Below are positions 25,101-37,458 of a stretch of 64,000 nt of DNA, piece after piece. The translations under genes were made by a program, and so were the position numbers. Positions within the stretch are counted from its first letter, which is position 1, and the number at the start of each line of letters is the position of its first letter. The stretch is from Welwitschia mirabilis (taxonomy: Eukaryota; Gnetophyta; Gnetopsida; Welwitschiales). The stretch lies in contig JBOZIK010000001.1 in the NCBI GenBank assembly GCA_051453625.1, positions 63,998,969-64,062,968 of the forward strand, given 5' to 3'. The notes under the pieces were generated by a model that ran no database searches, had not been told where the DNA came from, and saw only the letters and a list, made by a program, of their open reading frames with translations.

Positions 25101-25270
25101 AGCCTAACTGTTTATAGGTTCTATAGGAGAGAAATCTTATACTAGCTTCTAGATCTAATAAGGCTTAGTTGAGTTGCTTATTTCCTATGGTAATTGCATT
25201 TGTGGGGCATCCAAGTCTTTATATTTTGGTGAAAATTGAATTTGGAGGATTGCACCTATTTACTAAGCTA
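22200..25270 (-). pseudogene. Element C pol: protease, reverse transcriptase, RNase H, integrase
   Basis: Minus-strand Athila-type polyprotein in pieces. Protease is read near 25,165-25,100 as LLDLEASI followed by YKQLGLEGLK; the usual catalytic D-L-G is D-L-E here. RT lies at about 24,440-23,850 with NEHNELIPI, RKLNTISRKDQYPLPL, YFLDRYSRYNKIEI, GTFTYKIMPFGLCNALPTFQ and the active-site region IIIDDFLVYG near 23,975. RNase H follows to about 23,250, ending with LIRWIPFL and KFDLEIKYNKRFDNVVVD. Integrase remnants lie at about 22,900-22,400 (YITKWIEA; LLAEYGITHKVATLYHP). Multiple stops, many at former W, Q or R codons, and frame changes make it inactive. Confidence 0.88.
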
Positions 25271-25549
25271 AAAAGACTTTTCTTTTTACATTTAGATGTC
25301 TTTTCATAGTGTATATATCTTTGAGGAATTTTGCCTGGGAAGGTACCTGCTTAATGGATTCTATGAGAGCCATATTTATTTTAACTTTCTTAAAATTTTC
25401 TATAGCCTCTAATTGGTTTTTCATTATATTATTCTTCCTAAGTGATTGGGAAAAAGATAAGAGTTCATTATATATAAGAAATGACTATTCATTTATATCC
25501 TTTTCCTTATTTTCTTTAGGGGTTGGTTTTCCCTTAGATTAATTTTGCA

Positions 25550-27250
25550 TGGGTGGATTTTATAATTCTTTTCCACTTCTAAGGTGAATGAATTTACTTT
25601 TTTCAGGTACAAGGATTATATCGCTTCTGTAGACCTAACTTCCCTTGGATTTAGTTACAAGCTCATGGAAGGCTTTCCCATTTTCCTTTAGTTTAGGGTG
25701 GAGAGAATTTGGGTTTGCATTTGCTTAAGTTATTAGAGGACTTTGGTAATGGATTGCATGTTTTGCTTAAGGTTGTTTAGTAAGGAGGAATGTTTTTTCA
25801 GTGATTGTTCATGGTTACAATTAAGTTAAACTTAGATTTCCATGAACTTTCTTACCAAATCCTTAAATGGAATGGATGAGGATGGTTTTTTAGTAATTGA
25901 ATGGAATAAAGTAAGAAGATAATGAGGGGAATTGGTTTCTTAGTTTATTAATTTTGTTATCTTATTCCTAAGAAAAGTTAGGGTGATTCCTCCACCTAGG
26001 GTTTTATGTGTTTAAGTAAGGATCATTTTTCAGATTTTATCATTAGTACCCTACTACGTTTACTTATTTGTTAATAGTATTTTTAGAAAACAAAATAAAA
26101 TGACATTTCACTATTTCATAGGTATAAATATAACAAATTTGGCATTTTAGCTTGGCAACCAAGGGTAAAGGTGACAGTGAAGATGTTAAAGATTCTATTC
26201 TCCTTGCTAATTTGTCTATCCTATTGTTAATCTCAAAAATTTCAAGTATCTTAAGTATGCTTGTCAACCTAATGAAATGATGGGATCTAGAAAGTTTAGT
26301 AGGATTTTCCCAATTCTTAAAACTCTTAGCTACAAGACATTTCCAAACTTTGTTTAAAGGCATGTTGAAGAAATTTCCTTGACTCATCATATTAACTAAT
26401 TATCTATTATTTGTGTACAATCCATCATAAAAGAAAATCATTTCTCTCCTAGGCATAAATTCATGTTGAAGATGTTTTATAATAATTCTTTAAATCTCTT
26501 TATGACTTACAAAGATGTTTAATGTTCCTTTTGATGGTAGTTTATGATTTCCTTTCTTAAGAAATATTTTTTATTATTAGGAAAGAATTTAGAGATGAAG
26601 GCTTTATTTAGATCAACCCAAGTCCTAATAGAGTAGAGATTAAGGATGTATAACTAAAATTTTTCCTTTTATTTTAAGGAAAAAAATTAAAATTAGTCTC
26701 AAGGAATCATAACTATTTTGATATTAGACGATGATTAACAAAACACATTTAAATTCCTTAAGATAAAAGTATAAGTCCTCAGATTCAAAGGCATGGAAGT
26801 AAGGTAAAAGTTGGATGGTTAAAGGCTTAAACTCTAGTTTTTAATTTATAGGTGGTAGCACAATGCATGAAGGTACTCCTAAGAATTATGCTTAAATATA
26901 ATCATGAATCTTTTGCTTACGTTAATTAGTATTAGGTATAGCAGCTTATCGTTTTGCGACCTTATGGGTAGGGTAATAAGCAGTTAAGTGAATGATAATT
27001 TCTGAGTTAGATGAAACTCCACTAAGTGGATCATTTAATTCTTATTTTTCTTGAGATTAGGGGTATTATTAATTATTTTTGGGGTAATTTGAAAGGCTAA
27101 GGCTTGTTTCCTTTGGAATCATCATGGTGTTTATTTTGTCATATGCTTCTTGGATCAGTGAAGGGATCCATACTATTTAAAGGATTTCTAACTAATCTTC
27201 TAGATTCATCAAATATCCAAGGCATGCAAAAATAAGTTTAGATAAATTTC
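25550..27250 (-). pseudogene. Element C gag, decayed
   Basis: The longest surviving open piece is 26,064-26,390 on the minus strand. Upstream of it FYDGLYTNNR is readable, then NMMSQGNFFNMPLNKVWKCL, then NNRIDKLARRIESL, then a zinc-knuckle-like CQICYIYTYEIVKC in which the histidine position holds tyrosine. This order (capsid end, short coiled segment, knuckle) is that of Athila gag. The region below about 26,050 is the polar C-terminal part leading to protease. Stops interrupt it in several places. Confidence 0.75.
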
Positions 27251-27937
27251 AAATAATGATCAAAAAGGTTTTTCATAGATCCTATAAGGTAGAGAGATTT
27301 TTGGGTTTAATTAAGAGGTTTGGTAAAATTTTTAGGATGCTTAAGTCATAGAAGCTGGTGGTGCTAGTCAGCTCAAGTGGTAGCTTTAGTTAGAATGCGA
27401 CTTAATAGTTTAGAAAAACATAGGGTTTGCGATGTTCTTATAAATCAATTATCATATCAAAGCTATAGAAAAATTAAATAAAGATGACAAACATAAGCAT
27501 ATATGAATCTAATCTTTAACAAAATCATTATTTTTTAAAATATTTTAGTGTTTTATCATGCAATGAATTCGCAGAATAAAAAGAATAGAAAAACAAAGAA
27601 AATAATAGGAATCACACAACATAAGTTAAAATTTTTAGTTTTTATGTTTTTTCCTTTAAAGCAATCCTACAAACACACTCTTTAATATATACATGATGAG
27701 TTAGAACAAAAACAAAAATAAACTTAAAATAGGACTAGTTTGGATATCACTAGAGTAACTAGTACCAATCACTAAAAGGAAAACTAAAGAAATATACAAA
27801 AAACAAAAGGAAAAAAAGGGGATTAGTTTAGGTATAGCTAAAGTGGACTAGTACCCACCAATCAAAAAAATAAAAACTAACTATGAAACTTGCAAAAATA
27901 AAACTAGGTACTCTTATGAGTAGTTATCATATCATTA

Positions 27938-27955
27938 TCTTTAGCAATAATGCCA
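27938..27955 (-). other. Element C primer-binding site (tRNA-Asp type)
   Basis: Minus-strand TGGCATTATTGCTAAAGA aligns without gaps to TGGCGCCGTTGCCGGGGA. All 8 differences are C-to-T or G-to-A. Five bases (AAATA) separate it from the LTR. Confidence 0.8.
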
Positions 27956-27960
27956 AAATA

Positions 27961-29314
27961 TAATTATGTTTTATAATGAATTAGATTTAACTAAGTTTAC
28001 ACTCAGTATTATTATTTTTACTAAGATAACTAAGGTAGTTTTTAGAAGTTTGAGCTAATTCTTAGTTAATGCAAGTTACAAATTAAAGAAATGAAAAGAG
28101 AAATGAAAGGAGAGTAGAGAATAGTTTTGGTTAAAATTTTGACTTGTAAAAGGATAGAAGCAAGTTAGCTCTAAGGTTTGACTGATTCATTCACTAGCAA
28201 TACTCCACTCTAGTGTTATCTAATCATTTTCTTATAAGACAGTTAAAACTATCAATATTTTTTGGCTTAGATCATAGTGAGATAATCTCATTTATCATAT
28301 GAAAAGATGTGAACTCAATTATACTTAATATTTTATAGCTTAAAAATAATAATTAAAAATAAACATCCAAAGTACTCAAATTTCATAAAATTTAAAGGCT
28401 TAAAGTAAATTATTAAAGAGCTCACATAAATAAAATGAAGCTTACAATTAAGTTGATACCTAAGCAGTCCAAGTATAAAGTGACTTATGAGTTAAAATCA
28501 AAAGAAAAAAACTTTATGTGTTAAGGGGAAAACACTTTATAACAAAGGAAGAAAGATGCTAGCAGAACTCCTCAAGCAATCCTTAAAGACAAGCTCACTT
28601 CCCAAAGAGGTGCTTAAAAGACCATCGTAACTTGACGCTTTAAGGTTTTGAATTTTTCCAAAGCCAAAGATATTATAATAAAGGACTTAAGATACTATTA
28701 TAGACAAGGATGAGGGTGGGAGATGGTTGCAATCCCTTGGCTTATAGCATTAGGTGGAGAGTTACATAATGATGCCATTAGATAGGGTAGTTTATTATTT
28801 TTACATTTGGTAGAGATTCTTATGAAATGATCAACACTTAGCTCCTAGATGTTACTGTTGCTATTGACCACTGTTGTCATCATGTCTTCACTGTTATCCT
28901 ACTCAATAATATCAAATGTCTCTGCTATGCATCATCATCATCACCACCATGTATCATTGAGAATGCAAGTTAATTTTGATGATGAATTTGATCAAGCCCT
29001 TAATTGCATTTGATTTAAGACTTTATGATAAGTTAGAAATATGAGATTTGAGCTATTTCATTTAGAATCATGAATGGCAGTAACTAATCTCAGTAGCAAT
29101 GCTAGTGTTTTAGCCTATTATCATCAACTTTTAATCATGTTCTCCAAATGGGGTGATTACCTTGAAATTATTATGGAGAAAATGATAAGCCCGAAATTAT
29201 TATGAGAAATCAATAGAAGACATGTTTTTATGATAAATTAGTTATATTAATGTCTTCCATAAAGATTCATTAGTTAATTAACTTTATCATAGTGTTAATT
29301 TTTATGTGTTAACA
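27961..29314 (-). repeat. Element C 5' LTR
   Basis: 1,354 bp, from TAATTATG (TG changed to TA) to GTGTTAACA. Aligns with 19,269-20,621. Confidence 0.9.
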
Positions 29315-29319
29315 AAATA
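29315..29319. repeat. Target-site duplication AAATA, high copy
   Basis: Directly follows element C and is continuous with the remaining element B LTR (AAATATCATTAGG). Same 5 bp as 19,264-19,268. Confidence 0.85.
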
Positions 29320-29463
29320 TCATTAGGTAAAGCATAAAGTTAGATATGTAATTAAAAATAACATAAGACATCTTTTAATGATTAAAATAGTGAAATTAAT
29401 GTGTTGACTATAGTAAAATGGTCTAAAATACATAAATTAAATGACAAGTTTTACATGTTAACA
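29320..29463 (-). repeat. Element B 5' LTR, second part
   Basis: Continues the B LTR after the C insertion: TCATTAGGTAAAGCATAAA matches TCATGGAATAAAGCATAAA at about 14,260, and it ends TACATGTTAACA as expected for the LTR end. Confidence 0.8.
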
Positions 29464-29879
29464 TTAAAAATCAAAGACAAGATTGGGTTTGAATTATATA
29501 TGCTTTAAATTTAAAATGTAGTTTTGTAATAGGATTTGAGTAGGTGGATGTGGAAGATTAGATCAATTTTAGACATCTTAGGTGGAAATTATAGCTTATA
29601 AGTAAGTTTTTCAATTTTTTTTAAGATCTTGAATTACTCACAATGGTGGATTGCTAGCTTGCTATATTTCCTTAATTTTAAAGAACTTGTCTCTAGTTTA
29701 ATACATAAGATAAATTGGTGATTAGCTTAAAATATGTGGTCAAAGAAATGTTGGCCATAATAATTTTTGTACCTATTCTAAACTCCTTGTAGTTTATGTT
29801 TAATCTTATTGATGATCTTCTCCATAGTTTCAACTTATAGATTTATTTTTTTAATATCTCTAGATTTTTAAGTTGTATA

Positions 29880-32000
29880 ATAAGGGTGGATAGGCTATTT
29901 GGTACAGGACCTTAAAAGTTAAGCACTAGATGGATGTTTAGAGAGTTTTGTTGTAAATGAGTTATACTAGGTATAAATAAATTTTTCAATTTATTGGATT
30001 TATTACTATGTAGAAGCTTAGGGTGTCTTCTATGATCATATTAATCCTTTTGTTTGCCCATCAATTACTAAGTGATATGTGATACTAAATTGAATCTTGT
30101 CTTTTAAGTTATCAAAATTCATATAGAAACTTTGTAGCCCTATTAAAAAGTATCATTAGTAGGGCTGCATGAAATTTAAACACCTCTTATACAAAACATA
30201 AGGCCAATTCATTTATAGAAATAGTGCTCTTCATTAAAGCAAAGTGAGCAATCTTACTTAATCTATCAACACATATGCATCTGATATGATGTTGCTTCTT
30301 AGTAAAAGGGACTCTAGTGATTACATTCATTGTGGTTTCTTTCCATTTTTACTCTAACACTTTAAGTTGTTAAAGAAGTCCTATTTGAAACCTCAACTTA
30401 TTTACAAGGTAATTCCTTATGAAGTTCTTAAGATTTTTTTTCATTCTTGATTAGACATAGTACTTACTTATCATATGATAGTTTCTTACAAATTGTAACT
30501 GATTAGAATAAGGAACTTCATGCATCCTTAACATTATTTCTTTCCTTCAATATCTATAAAACATTAAAAAAAATTTCCTTCATTAGAAATTCATCCTAAA
30601 AGAGAATAAGGTTCTTAACTTCCTTTTGTTCTTAGAATTTTTGCAAGATCTTCTTAATGTATGTGTATTTTAAAGTAACTTTTTGAAGTAGTTAGTAAGA
30701 TAGATTATGATAATTCTTACTAATATGCACTAGATTTGGCTAACTACACTAGCTACTTTATTCTTCTTTCGGTTTGTGTAGTAAAGGTTAAAATCATACT
30801 TTACTATGAGTTATTCTTGTATTTTTTAACTCATGTTAAGTAGGAGCTACTTTTGATAATATTTCAAGATTTTGTAATTTTTATTTAATAATAATTTTCT
30901 GTCTAAAAGATAATGTTAATATACTTTCAAGGGATGAACTACTAAAAGTAGTTATAAATCATGGATAGGATAATTTCTATTATTCTAGTTAATCTTTCCA
31001 AATTTAAAGCTAATAACTTATCCATCTTGATTTAAGGTAGCTCTTACTCCTTAGTGAGAACTATATACGTATGCAAGGATTATATATCTCTATAATTTTC
31101 AAGATGTATTTTCAATTAAGTAGTAACTTGATTCTTAAGAATACCTCATTACACTAGTTGTTAAAATCAAAGATAGATGTGAACTTGGTGAAGTTTGTTA
31201 GGTGTATTGCAAGTTGAGAAGATCTTAATATGAATCTTTTGTAAAATTTTGTAAGGATAAGAAAACTCTTAAATTTTATAAAATTTTTAGGATCATGCCA
31301 CTTCTTGACTACTTTTATCTTACTAGAATTGATGGATATGTCTTTATTAGAGACTGTGTATTTTAAATAACTTACATATTCCTCAAGACAATCATGCTTA
31401 TTTGTCTTAGCCTTAAATTGGTTCTTCTTTAATATCTGTGAGGATTTATTTAGGTGAGTTACATGATCTTATTTTTATTTATTGTATGGCAACATATCAT
31501 CTAGAAATACTAGGATAAATTTATTTAAATAAGATAGGGACACATCCTTTATCAAACCCCAAAACGTTTCAAGCATAATTATTAGGCCAAAGGACATTGT
31601 GATACATTTGTAGTAATCATATCTATTTTTAAAAATCATGTTGTAAATTCCCTTATCCTTGATTATTATCTACTTACACAATAATTATGCTTTTTCTAAT
31701 TAGTCTAAGAAGTTATATATCCTTAATGAAGGATACATGTTCTTCACTGTAACCTTGTTGACTTAATTATAGTTAATACATAGGCTTAGAATTCCATATT
31801 TATTATTTAAAAATAAGATTAGAGAAACCCATGTGAAAGCACTAAGTCTAATTTTTATCTTATTTCATCAATTACTTTAGCATACACTGTGACCCTTCTA
31901 CTATAAAGGACCTAAGGCAAAAATGAACTGGAACCCTTCTATAATGAAGGATCCTTCTACAAATTTGTATGAAGCTCTTACCACATGTTGGGCTTATGGA
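29880..32000 (-). pseudogene. Chromovirus-type Ty3/gypsy pol (RT, RNase H, integrase), decayed
   Basis: Minus-strand translations show RT pieces at about 31,900-31,450 (ILSLCINYN, NKVTVKNMYPSLRIYNFLD, then FILVFLDDMLPYNK containing the F-x-D-D active site). Integrase pieces lie at about 30,350-30,000 (TRVPFTKKQHHIRCICVDRL, SKIAHFALMKSTIS, then YHLVIDGQTK). These match the chromovirus pattern of KNKYPLPRIDDLLD-type RT and DRL-K-AHF / YHPQTDGQTER-type integrase, unlike the Athila elements around it. The order RT above integrase fits minus orientation. Several stops and frameshifts are present. No chromodomain, LTR or gag could be assigned with confidence. Confidence 0.8.
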
Positions 32001-33799
32001 ACTAAATTAATATCATGCTTAATCTTTTTCTTTATAGGTAGAGATGTGGAATCTTTAAATGCTTTATTAAATAATTATAATCCCCTAGGAAGTAAAAGTA
32101 ATGATTCGTTACTAAAGGGATTTACTAATATTAAAAATACTTTCTTTCTCTTAATGGCTTTGTTAATTTCATTATGAGTTATCAAGAGAACTTACTTTCT
32201 CTATCCCTTTCCCTCAAGAAGTCATTCTTCAAATGAAGTTTAGATAAATAATGGCCTTTGAAAAAATTTTATTCTAATATTGTGGTAAATGAGGAATATC
32301 ATTCTTAAGATGGCCTAATACTCTCCTATGTAAAAGATGTATAATGTATTCTTAAATTCTGTGTTATCAATTGTAAAAGTTATAAGTGGTTTTATGTCAT
32401 GTTACACATGAGGTTACCTCCTTCTATTCCTATAGTAGATTTTAATTACTTAAAATTTTTGATTTTTAATTATGAAATGAGATAAGAGATGAATTTATAT
32501 GAATCTTCATTACTATTAGAAAAAGAACATGAAATTTTAAAATATAATTTGTAATTAGATCATAAAATCTTGTTTACAACCAAACTTGATTAGAAGCTTG
32601 GATACATCTATTTTATCACTTACTACAACTTCTATTATCTTTAAGATTTTTTTATCCATTAGGGTTATTACCTTTGAGTCTATAAGGGGTAGTTCTTTGC
32701 TATGTGTTCTTGCCTTTTGCATTTATAAAAATTCACACTATTACTTTTTAAGTTTTCTTTACACATAATTTTCTTATTGGAATTAACTATGGTTATTACT
32801 AAGATTAGGATTTTAACCCTTTATTCTTTTAAAATTTATGTTATTTGTATATCTCTATATATGGCATCCATTGATTTAATCTTCATTATACATAAGACAC
32901 TCCTTATGTTGAATGATAATGTCTTAATAAAGATGTTTATCAACTTATTTTTAAAGAACCATGATTAATTTTTTATTAAACAATGGAATTTAAGGTGATG
33001 TCCATGAAGTGGAAATCTCTCCAAATGTAGATACAATAACTTAATCATTTAATATTTAATAAAATAATTAAGGATAAATTTATTTTTTAACACATTCATG
33101 CATGTATACCATGTGATGAATTTCATGTTTTTTTATTAGTGTTATAACCACCATTCCTATGCATTGATTGTGAAAAAGTAGTAACACAAATACATCTTCT
33201 ATCCATAGGTATATTATTTAAGAAAAAATATCTTTTATTTAGGATAGCCATGTCATGATATCCTCATTGGCATTTTCTTACCCTTTATTAAACTTGAAGG
33301 TGAATCATTTTAGCTATTTAATAACAAGGCTTAAACATTGACCTCTTCATTAAAGAGTCTTAACCTTAGACTTTATCAATCTGGTTATATAATTGGAGAT
33401 TTCTATACTGATGTGAAAGGTAGATTGGAAAAATGACTTTCATGTTCTTCCAATATTTGTTAAAGGATTTAAACAACTAAGTGCATGACTTATCTTTCCA
33501 TTAGTTTAGAAGGTTGTCAACCTTACTTATGAGATATGCATGAATCTCATTTATCATTCTCAAAGTGGATTATTCTTAGTAGGGATATAATTTTATTAAT
33601 ATAGGCATCGACCTCTTCTCGATGTATCATTTGTAAGTTTAACTCCTTGATTCTATAAATGGATCATCTTAAGGCCATCTATATAGCTTATTATCTATGA
33701 TAATTAATAAAATATCATGGTGATTAGTGTAACTATCCAATCTATTGTAACTACTATAATTAATAAGGTGGTTTAAGAGATAAGATACTTGGCTCTTGA
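32001..33799. other. AT-rich DNA, probably protease/gag side of the chromovirus remnant
   Basis: By position this should be the gag and protease part of the minus-strand chromovirus, but no zinc knuckle or protease motif could be read. Plus-strand open stretches here (for example 31,923-32,177) are low-complexity chance frames. Confidence 0.3.
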
Positions 33800-34960
33800 A
33801 TCCAAGTATGATGTTATACTTTACTATGTAATGTTAATTTTCATAGTGTAATATTAGGTTTTATAGTATGATGTTTATCCTCATAGTGCAATGTGTGGAT
33901 ATTGCAGTGTGATTTTAAGATAAGTACAATATCAAGCTTCATAGTACTAGGATATCACAATGATAATATAGTATGATATTGAAATAAGTATAATATCAGA
34001 CTTCATAGTATGATGTTAAGCCCTATGATGTAATGTCGAGTTTTCATAATGTGACATCATGCTGAATATGATGTAAAATTTCATTATATGATGTTGTGCT
34101 CCATTATGTGACATCAAGATCCATTACATGATCTCATAGTGTAACATTAAGTTAAGTATAATATCAAGGATTACTATGCAACATTAAGTGCCATAGTGAG
34201 ATTTTAGACTTCATTATTCAACATTAGGATTCCATAATATAACACTAAGTAAGTGTGATATCAAGGCTCACTATGCAATATTAGATATTACAATGCAACA
34301 TTAAGCTTCACTTTGTGATTTTAATGTTGGACTTCATAGTAAAATATTAGAACTTATAATGTGATATTAGAATAAAGTATGAAATTAAAGTTTATAATGT
34401 AACATCAAAGTTGATAGTGTGACATCCAGGAAGAGTGTGATATTAGAGTTCAAAGTGCAATGTTATAATTCATTGTATGATGTCAAGGTTAATAATGTAA
34501 TTTTAAGATAAATTATGATGTCAAAGTCCATAATTTGATGTATGATGTCAAAGTTCATAGTATGATGTTACAGTTCATAGTATGATATAAAGGTAGAATA
34601 TGATATCAAAACTCATAATGTAATTTTATGATGTCAAAGTTCATAGTCTGATGTGTGATGTCAAAGTTCATAGTATGATGTTAGAGTTCATAGTATGATA
34701 TAAAGGTAGAAGATGATATCAAACCTCATAATGTAATTTTGGAATCCATTGTACAATGTTGAGGTTCACATTATTATGTCTACTTTTATTGTATGATGTC
34801 AAGAGTTACGATGTAACATTAGGATAGAGTATGACATTGGAGTCCATAGTGTGATGTCAAGACTTTTAATATGAAGTTATAGGCAATATGACATTAAGCA
34901 TCGATGTATAACATTAAACCTTTCTATGTGATATTAGATCAACTAATGTGACATCACATG
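33800..34960. repeat. Degenerate tandem array of about 20-bp units
   Basis: Over 1.1 kb of loosely repeated units of about 18-25 bp built around ATAGTATGATGTCAAAGTTC, with variants TGTGATGTC, GTGACATCA and GTAACATTA. Units vary in length and sequence, but the phrase (C)ATAGT-(A/G)TGATGT recurs throughout. No open frame, and no CRISPR-like constant repeat/unique spacer alternation. It looks like an old minisatellite. Confidence 0.8.
34537..34740. repeat. Higher-order 113-bp duplication inside the array
   Basis: The 91 bp at 34,537-34,627 recur at 34,650-34,740 with about four mismatches, a 113-bp period. This pair is far more alike than neighbouring units, so it arose more recently than the array itself. 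Confidence 0.85.
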
Positions 34961-36202
34961 CCCCTGTTTACATTATTTTCTAGTTAACTTACACTTAACC
35001 TTAAGTGGGTAAAAAATTAAACTATAGTTCATTTAGAATTAAAGTAAACCTTATGTAAGTTAACTAAATTCAAGATAACTTTGACTAGTATTAAGCTAAT
35101 CCTAAGATTTCTTTTTTCCCTTAATTGTAAACATGGAATAACCTTTATTTTAAATACCTTTTATTTGTATTTAACATATTTTCTTTATTATTTTTTCTAT
35201 CTTTTTTGCATTTTTTCCCCTTTTGATTTTAAGCTACTTTTATTATTTTATTACAACCTTATCCTCACTATAAATTAGTTAAACATTTTATCTTGTTTTA
35301 AGTTTCTATGATTTCTACTTGAAATATGGCTCAATGTTTCTTTCCTATTATTTCTTGGAATTCTATAGATGTTAGAGATATAGAGTTGAGGATACAAAAT
35401 CATAGCACTAAAGAGTATTTCTTCTAGATCTTATCCTTCAAACTTCTTGACTTATGTTGCTTATATTACTTTCACTTTAGCGCCTTATCATTTCTTACAT
35501 TCTAAATTATAACTATGTTTGTTATAATCCTTAGGTAAAGACCATCTTTCATCCTATACACAACATCATTCCTGTGATTGCTTATAGCATTTGATTGGTA
35601 TTTGGAATAAGTAGTAAAAGGTGTTTCACTTTAATTAACATTTTAGAGATTTTTCAAAAGACTACCTGAATGACTTTATCATTAATAGATAAGTGAATAT
35701 CTAGTAACAGAGAATCTTCACTTTAAACTTTATTATCTTCTACTTTGCTATGTATCATTAAATAATTACTTATAGGGATTTTGTTTATGATAGAATTAAA
35801 AATTCCTACTTATACTATTTTCTCAACTTTCTTTATGATTGAATCCTTAACTTTTATTCTTTAATAATTTCTTATCTTAACTACTAAAATGGAGTAGAAA
35901 TAGATGTAATTATTTTTAATAAGCATGTACTCTTAGATTTTTTTTTTAATGCTTGTATAGGTTCTAAAAAACTTCAAATAATTAGAATCATTTCCATACA
36001 TCCTTGTTTCCTTATCCATTCAAATGTGAATCCATAATATCCCTTACTTAATTCTTATTCTTTTGGAACTTTTGAGGGAACAGGCTTTGGAGATTATGAT
36101 TTAGGGAATTCCCTTATCAATACTTTTCTTACTACTTTTGAGGTAGGTAATTATTGTAATTTTTTTAATTTACATTAGCTTCTCTCACTAATTCTCTCTC
36201 CT

Positions 36203-36210
<8 letters not shown>
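34961..36210. other. AT-rich unassigned DNA
   Basis: No gene or transposon domain recognised. Many T-rich runs give short hydrophobic chance frames on the plus strand. Confidence 0.4.

Positions 36211-36254
<44 letters not shown>
36211..36254. repeat. (TC)n microsatellite
   Basis: 22 TC repeats, followed to about 36,283 by an imperfect mix of TCTC, ACAC and ACTC units. Confidence 0.95.
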
Positions 36255-36259
<5 letters not shown>

Positions 36260-36283
36260 TACTCTCTCTCACTCACTCACACA

Positions 36284-37173
36284 AAATATGATACCCCCTT
36301 GGATTTAAGTGTCGTGTTTACACTTAAGGAGCCTAGTGTAATTGATTTTAATGAAATATTCTTATTAATTTAATTTTTATTAACTTAACATTTAGTTATT
36401 AATGTCATGTATTTTATATATAGATCTTCAAGATTAATATCTAGTATACTAAGGACGAGGTAAAGTTTACACCACTCTGACTCTGAAAAAGGAAAATTTA
36501 AAGTAAATTTGAAATAAGATCATTGTTGTTTCTGACTTATTTCTTTCTATTCTATTGATGCCTAGTTTTGAAGAGTAGCTTTGCAGTTTACCTTTTATGC
36601 ATGAGGACAAATTTTTTAGTGATTTTAATAACTTATTAAATCAAGTGAATATGTCATACTTTACTTTCTACCATTCAACTACTTAACATAAAGAGTTACA
36701 ATATTCCTTCAAAGGATTTTGAGCCTATGCATCATTCTTTTATAGTATCACAATGCATTGTGAGTGCTTTTAATGCAATGTTTTTTAGCATTAAGCAATT
36801 TCTTTCATGGTGAACATTTTAAGGCTAATGGTCAAGTAGCTTATGGACTAGATTGGGTATTATCATATCCTAAAGGATATGTTGCATGCTTATACAACAC
36901 ATGCTTCTCACCTTAATAGCACCTACTATCATCCTTACTCTAAAGAGATTGACTTACATTTGATTATAAGTGTAGTTGGGCTAGTCATTTTACTTCTTGT
37001 ACTCTATTTAGTAAGATTATGTTATAACCCACATTCTGTAAGCTTTAATTAATAGGGTTTCTAAACTATATAAAACATTTTGATATTAATTTTAATGAAA
37101 ATCTCTTTTTATTCTTAGTGAAGATTTATGCGTAGCCCTATAATCAATAATGTATTATATACATTATACATAC
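36284..37173. other. AT-rich unassigned DNA
   Basis: No domain recognised. It may be an LTR or leader remnant, but no partner copy was found in the window. Confidence 0.35.
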
Positions 37174-37458
37174 NNNNNNNNNNNNNNNNNNNNNNNNNNN
37201 NNNNNNNNNNNNNNNNNNNNNNNNNNNNNNNNNNNNNNNNNNNNNNNNNNNNNNNNNNNNNNNNNNNNNNNNNNNNNNNNNNNNNNNNNNNNNNNNNNNN
37301 NNNNNNNNNNNNNNNNNNNNNNNNNNNNNNNNNNNNNNNNNNNNNNNNNNNNNNNNNNNNNNNNNNNNNNNNNNNNNNNNNNNNNNNNNNNNNNNNNNNN
37401 NNNNNNNNNNNNNNNNNNNNNNNNNNNNNNNNNNNNNNNNNNNNNNNNNNNNNNNNNN
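37174..37458. other. Assembly gap, 285 N
   Basis: Sized gap ending exactly at a (GT)n run, so it probably hides microsatellite sequence. Confidence 0.99.

Larger units (their letters stand above)
19269..29314 (-). mobile_element. Element C: Athila-like Ty3/gypsy retrotransposon nested in element B
   Basis: Complete but dead minus-strand element of about 10 kb. It has a 5' LTR (27,961-29,314), a primer-binding site (27,938-27,955), gag (about 25,550-27,250), protease-RT-RNase H-integrase (about 22,200-25,270), the tail of a further ORF (about 21,900-21,980), a G-rich tract and a 3' LTR (19,269-20,621). The LTRs are 1,354 and 1,353 bp long, and the element is flanked by AAATA on both sides. 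LTR divergence looks near one difference in five over the first 270 bp by eye, so the insertion is old. The order of domains and the tRNA-Asp primer site place it in the Athila lineage. Confidence 0.9.
13131..29463 (-). mobile_element. Element B: pol-less Athila-related LTR element, split by element C
   Basis: Minus-strand element with a 3' LTR (about 13,131-14,402), G-rich tract, internal region of about 3.7 kb, primer-binding site (18,138-18,155) and 5' LTR. The 5' LTR starts at about 18,166, stops at 19,268 and resumes at 29,320-29,463. The intervening 10 kb is element C. The internal region carries the same unknown reading frame as element A and a short gag-like remnant, with no recognisable pol. 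No target duplication was found for B itself. Confidence 0.75.

Noticed and set aside
29464-29900. Chromodomain downstream of the chromovirus integrase
   Set aside because: Position is right but no chromodomain residues (Y-V-W-GY type pattern) could be read in any minus frame.
31923-32968. Plus-strand open frames of 60-84 codons
   Set aside because: Low-complexity hydrophobic frames in AT-rich DNA next to a chromovirus pol read on the opposite strand.
33800-34960. CRISPR-like array
   Set aside because: Units are of variable length and sequence with no constant repeat and unique spacers, and the genome is eukaryotic.
35081-35278. 65-codon hydrophobic plus-strand frame suggesting a small membrane protein
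   Set aside because: Codons are almost all T-rich (F, L, Y, I) as expected from base composition; no conserved motif or promoter.
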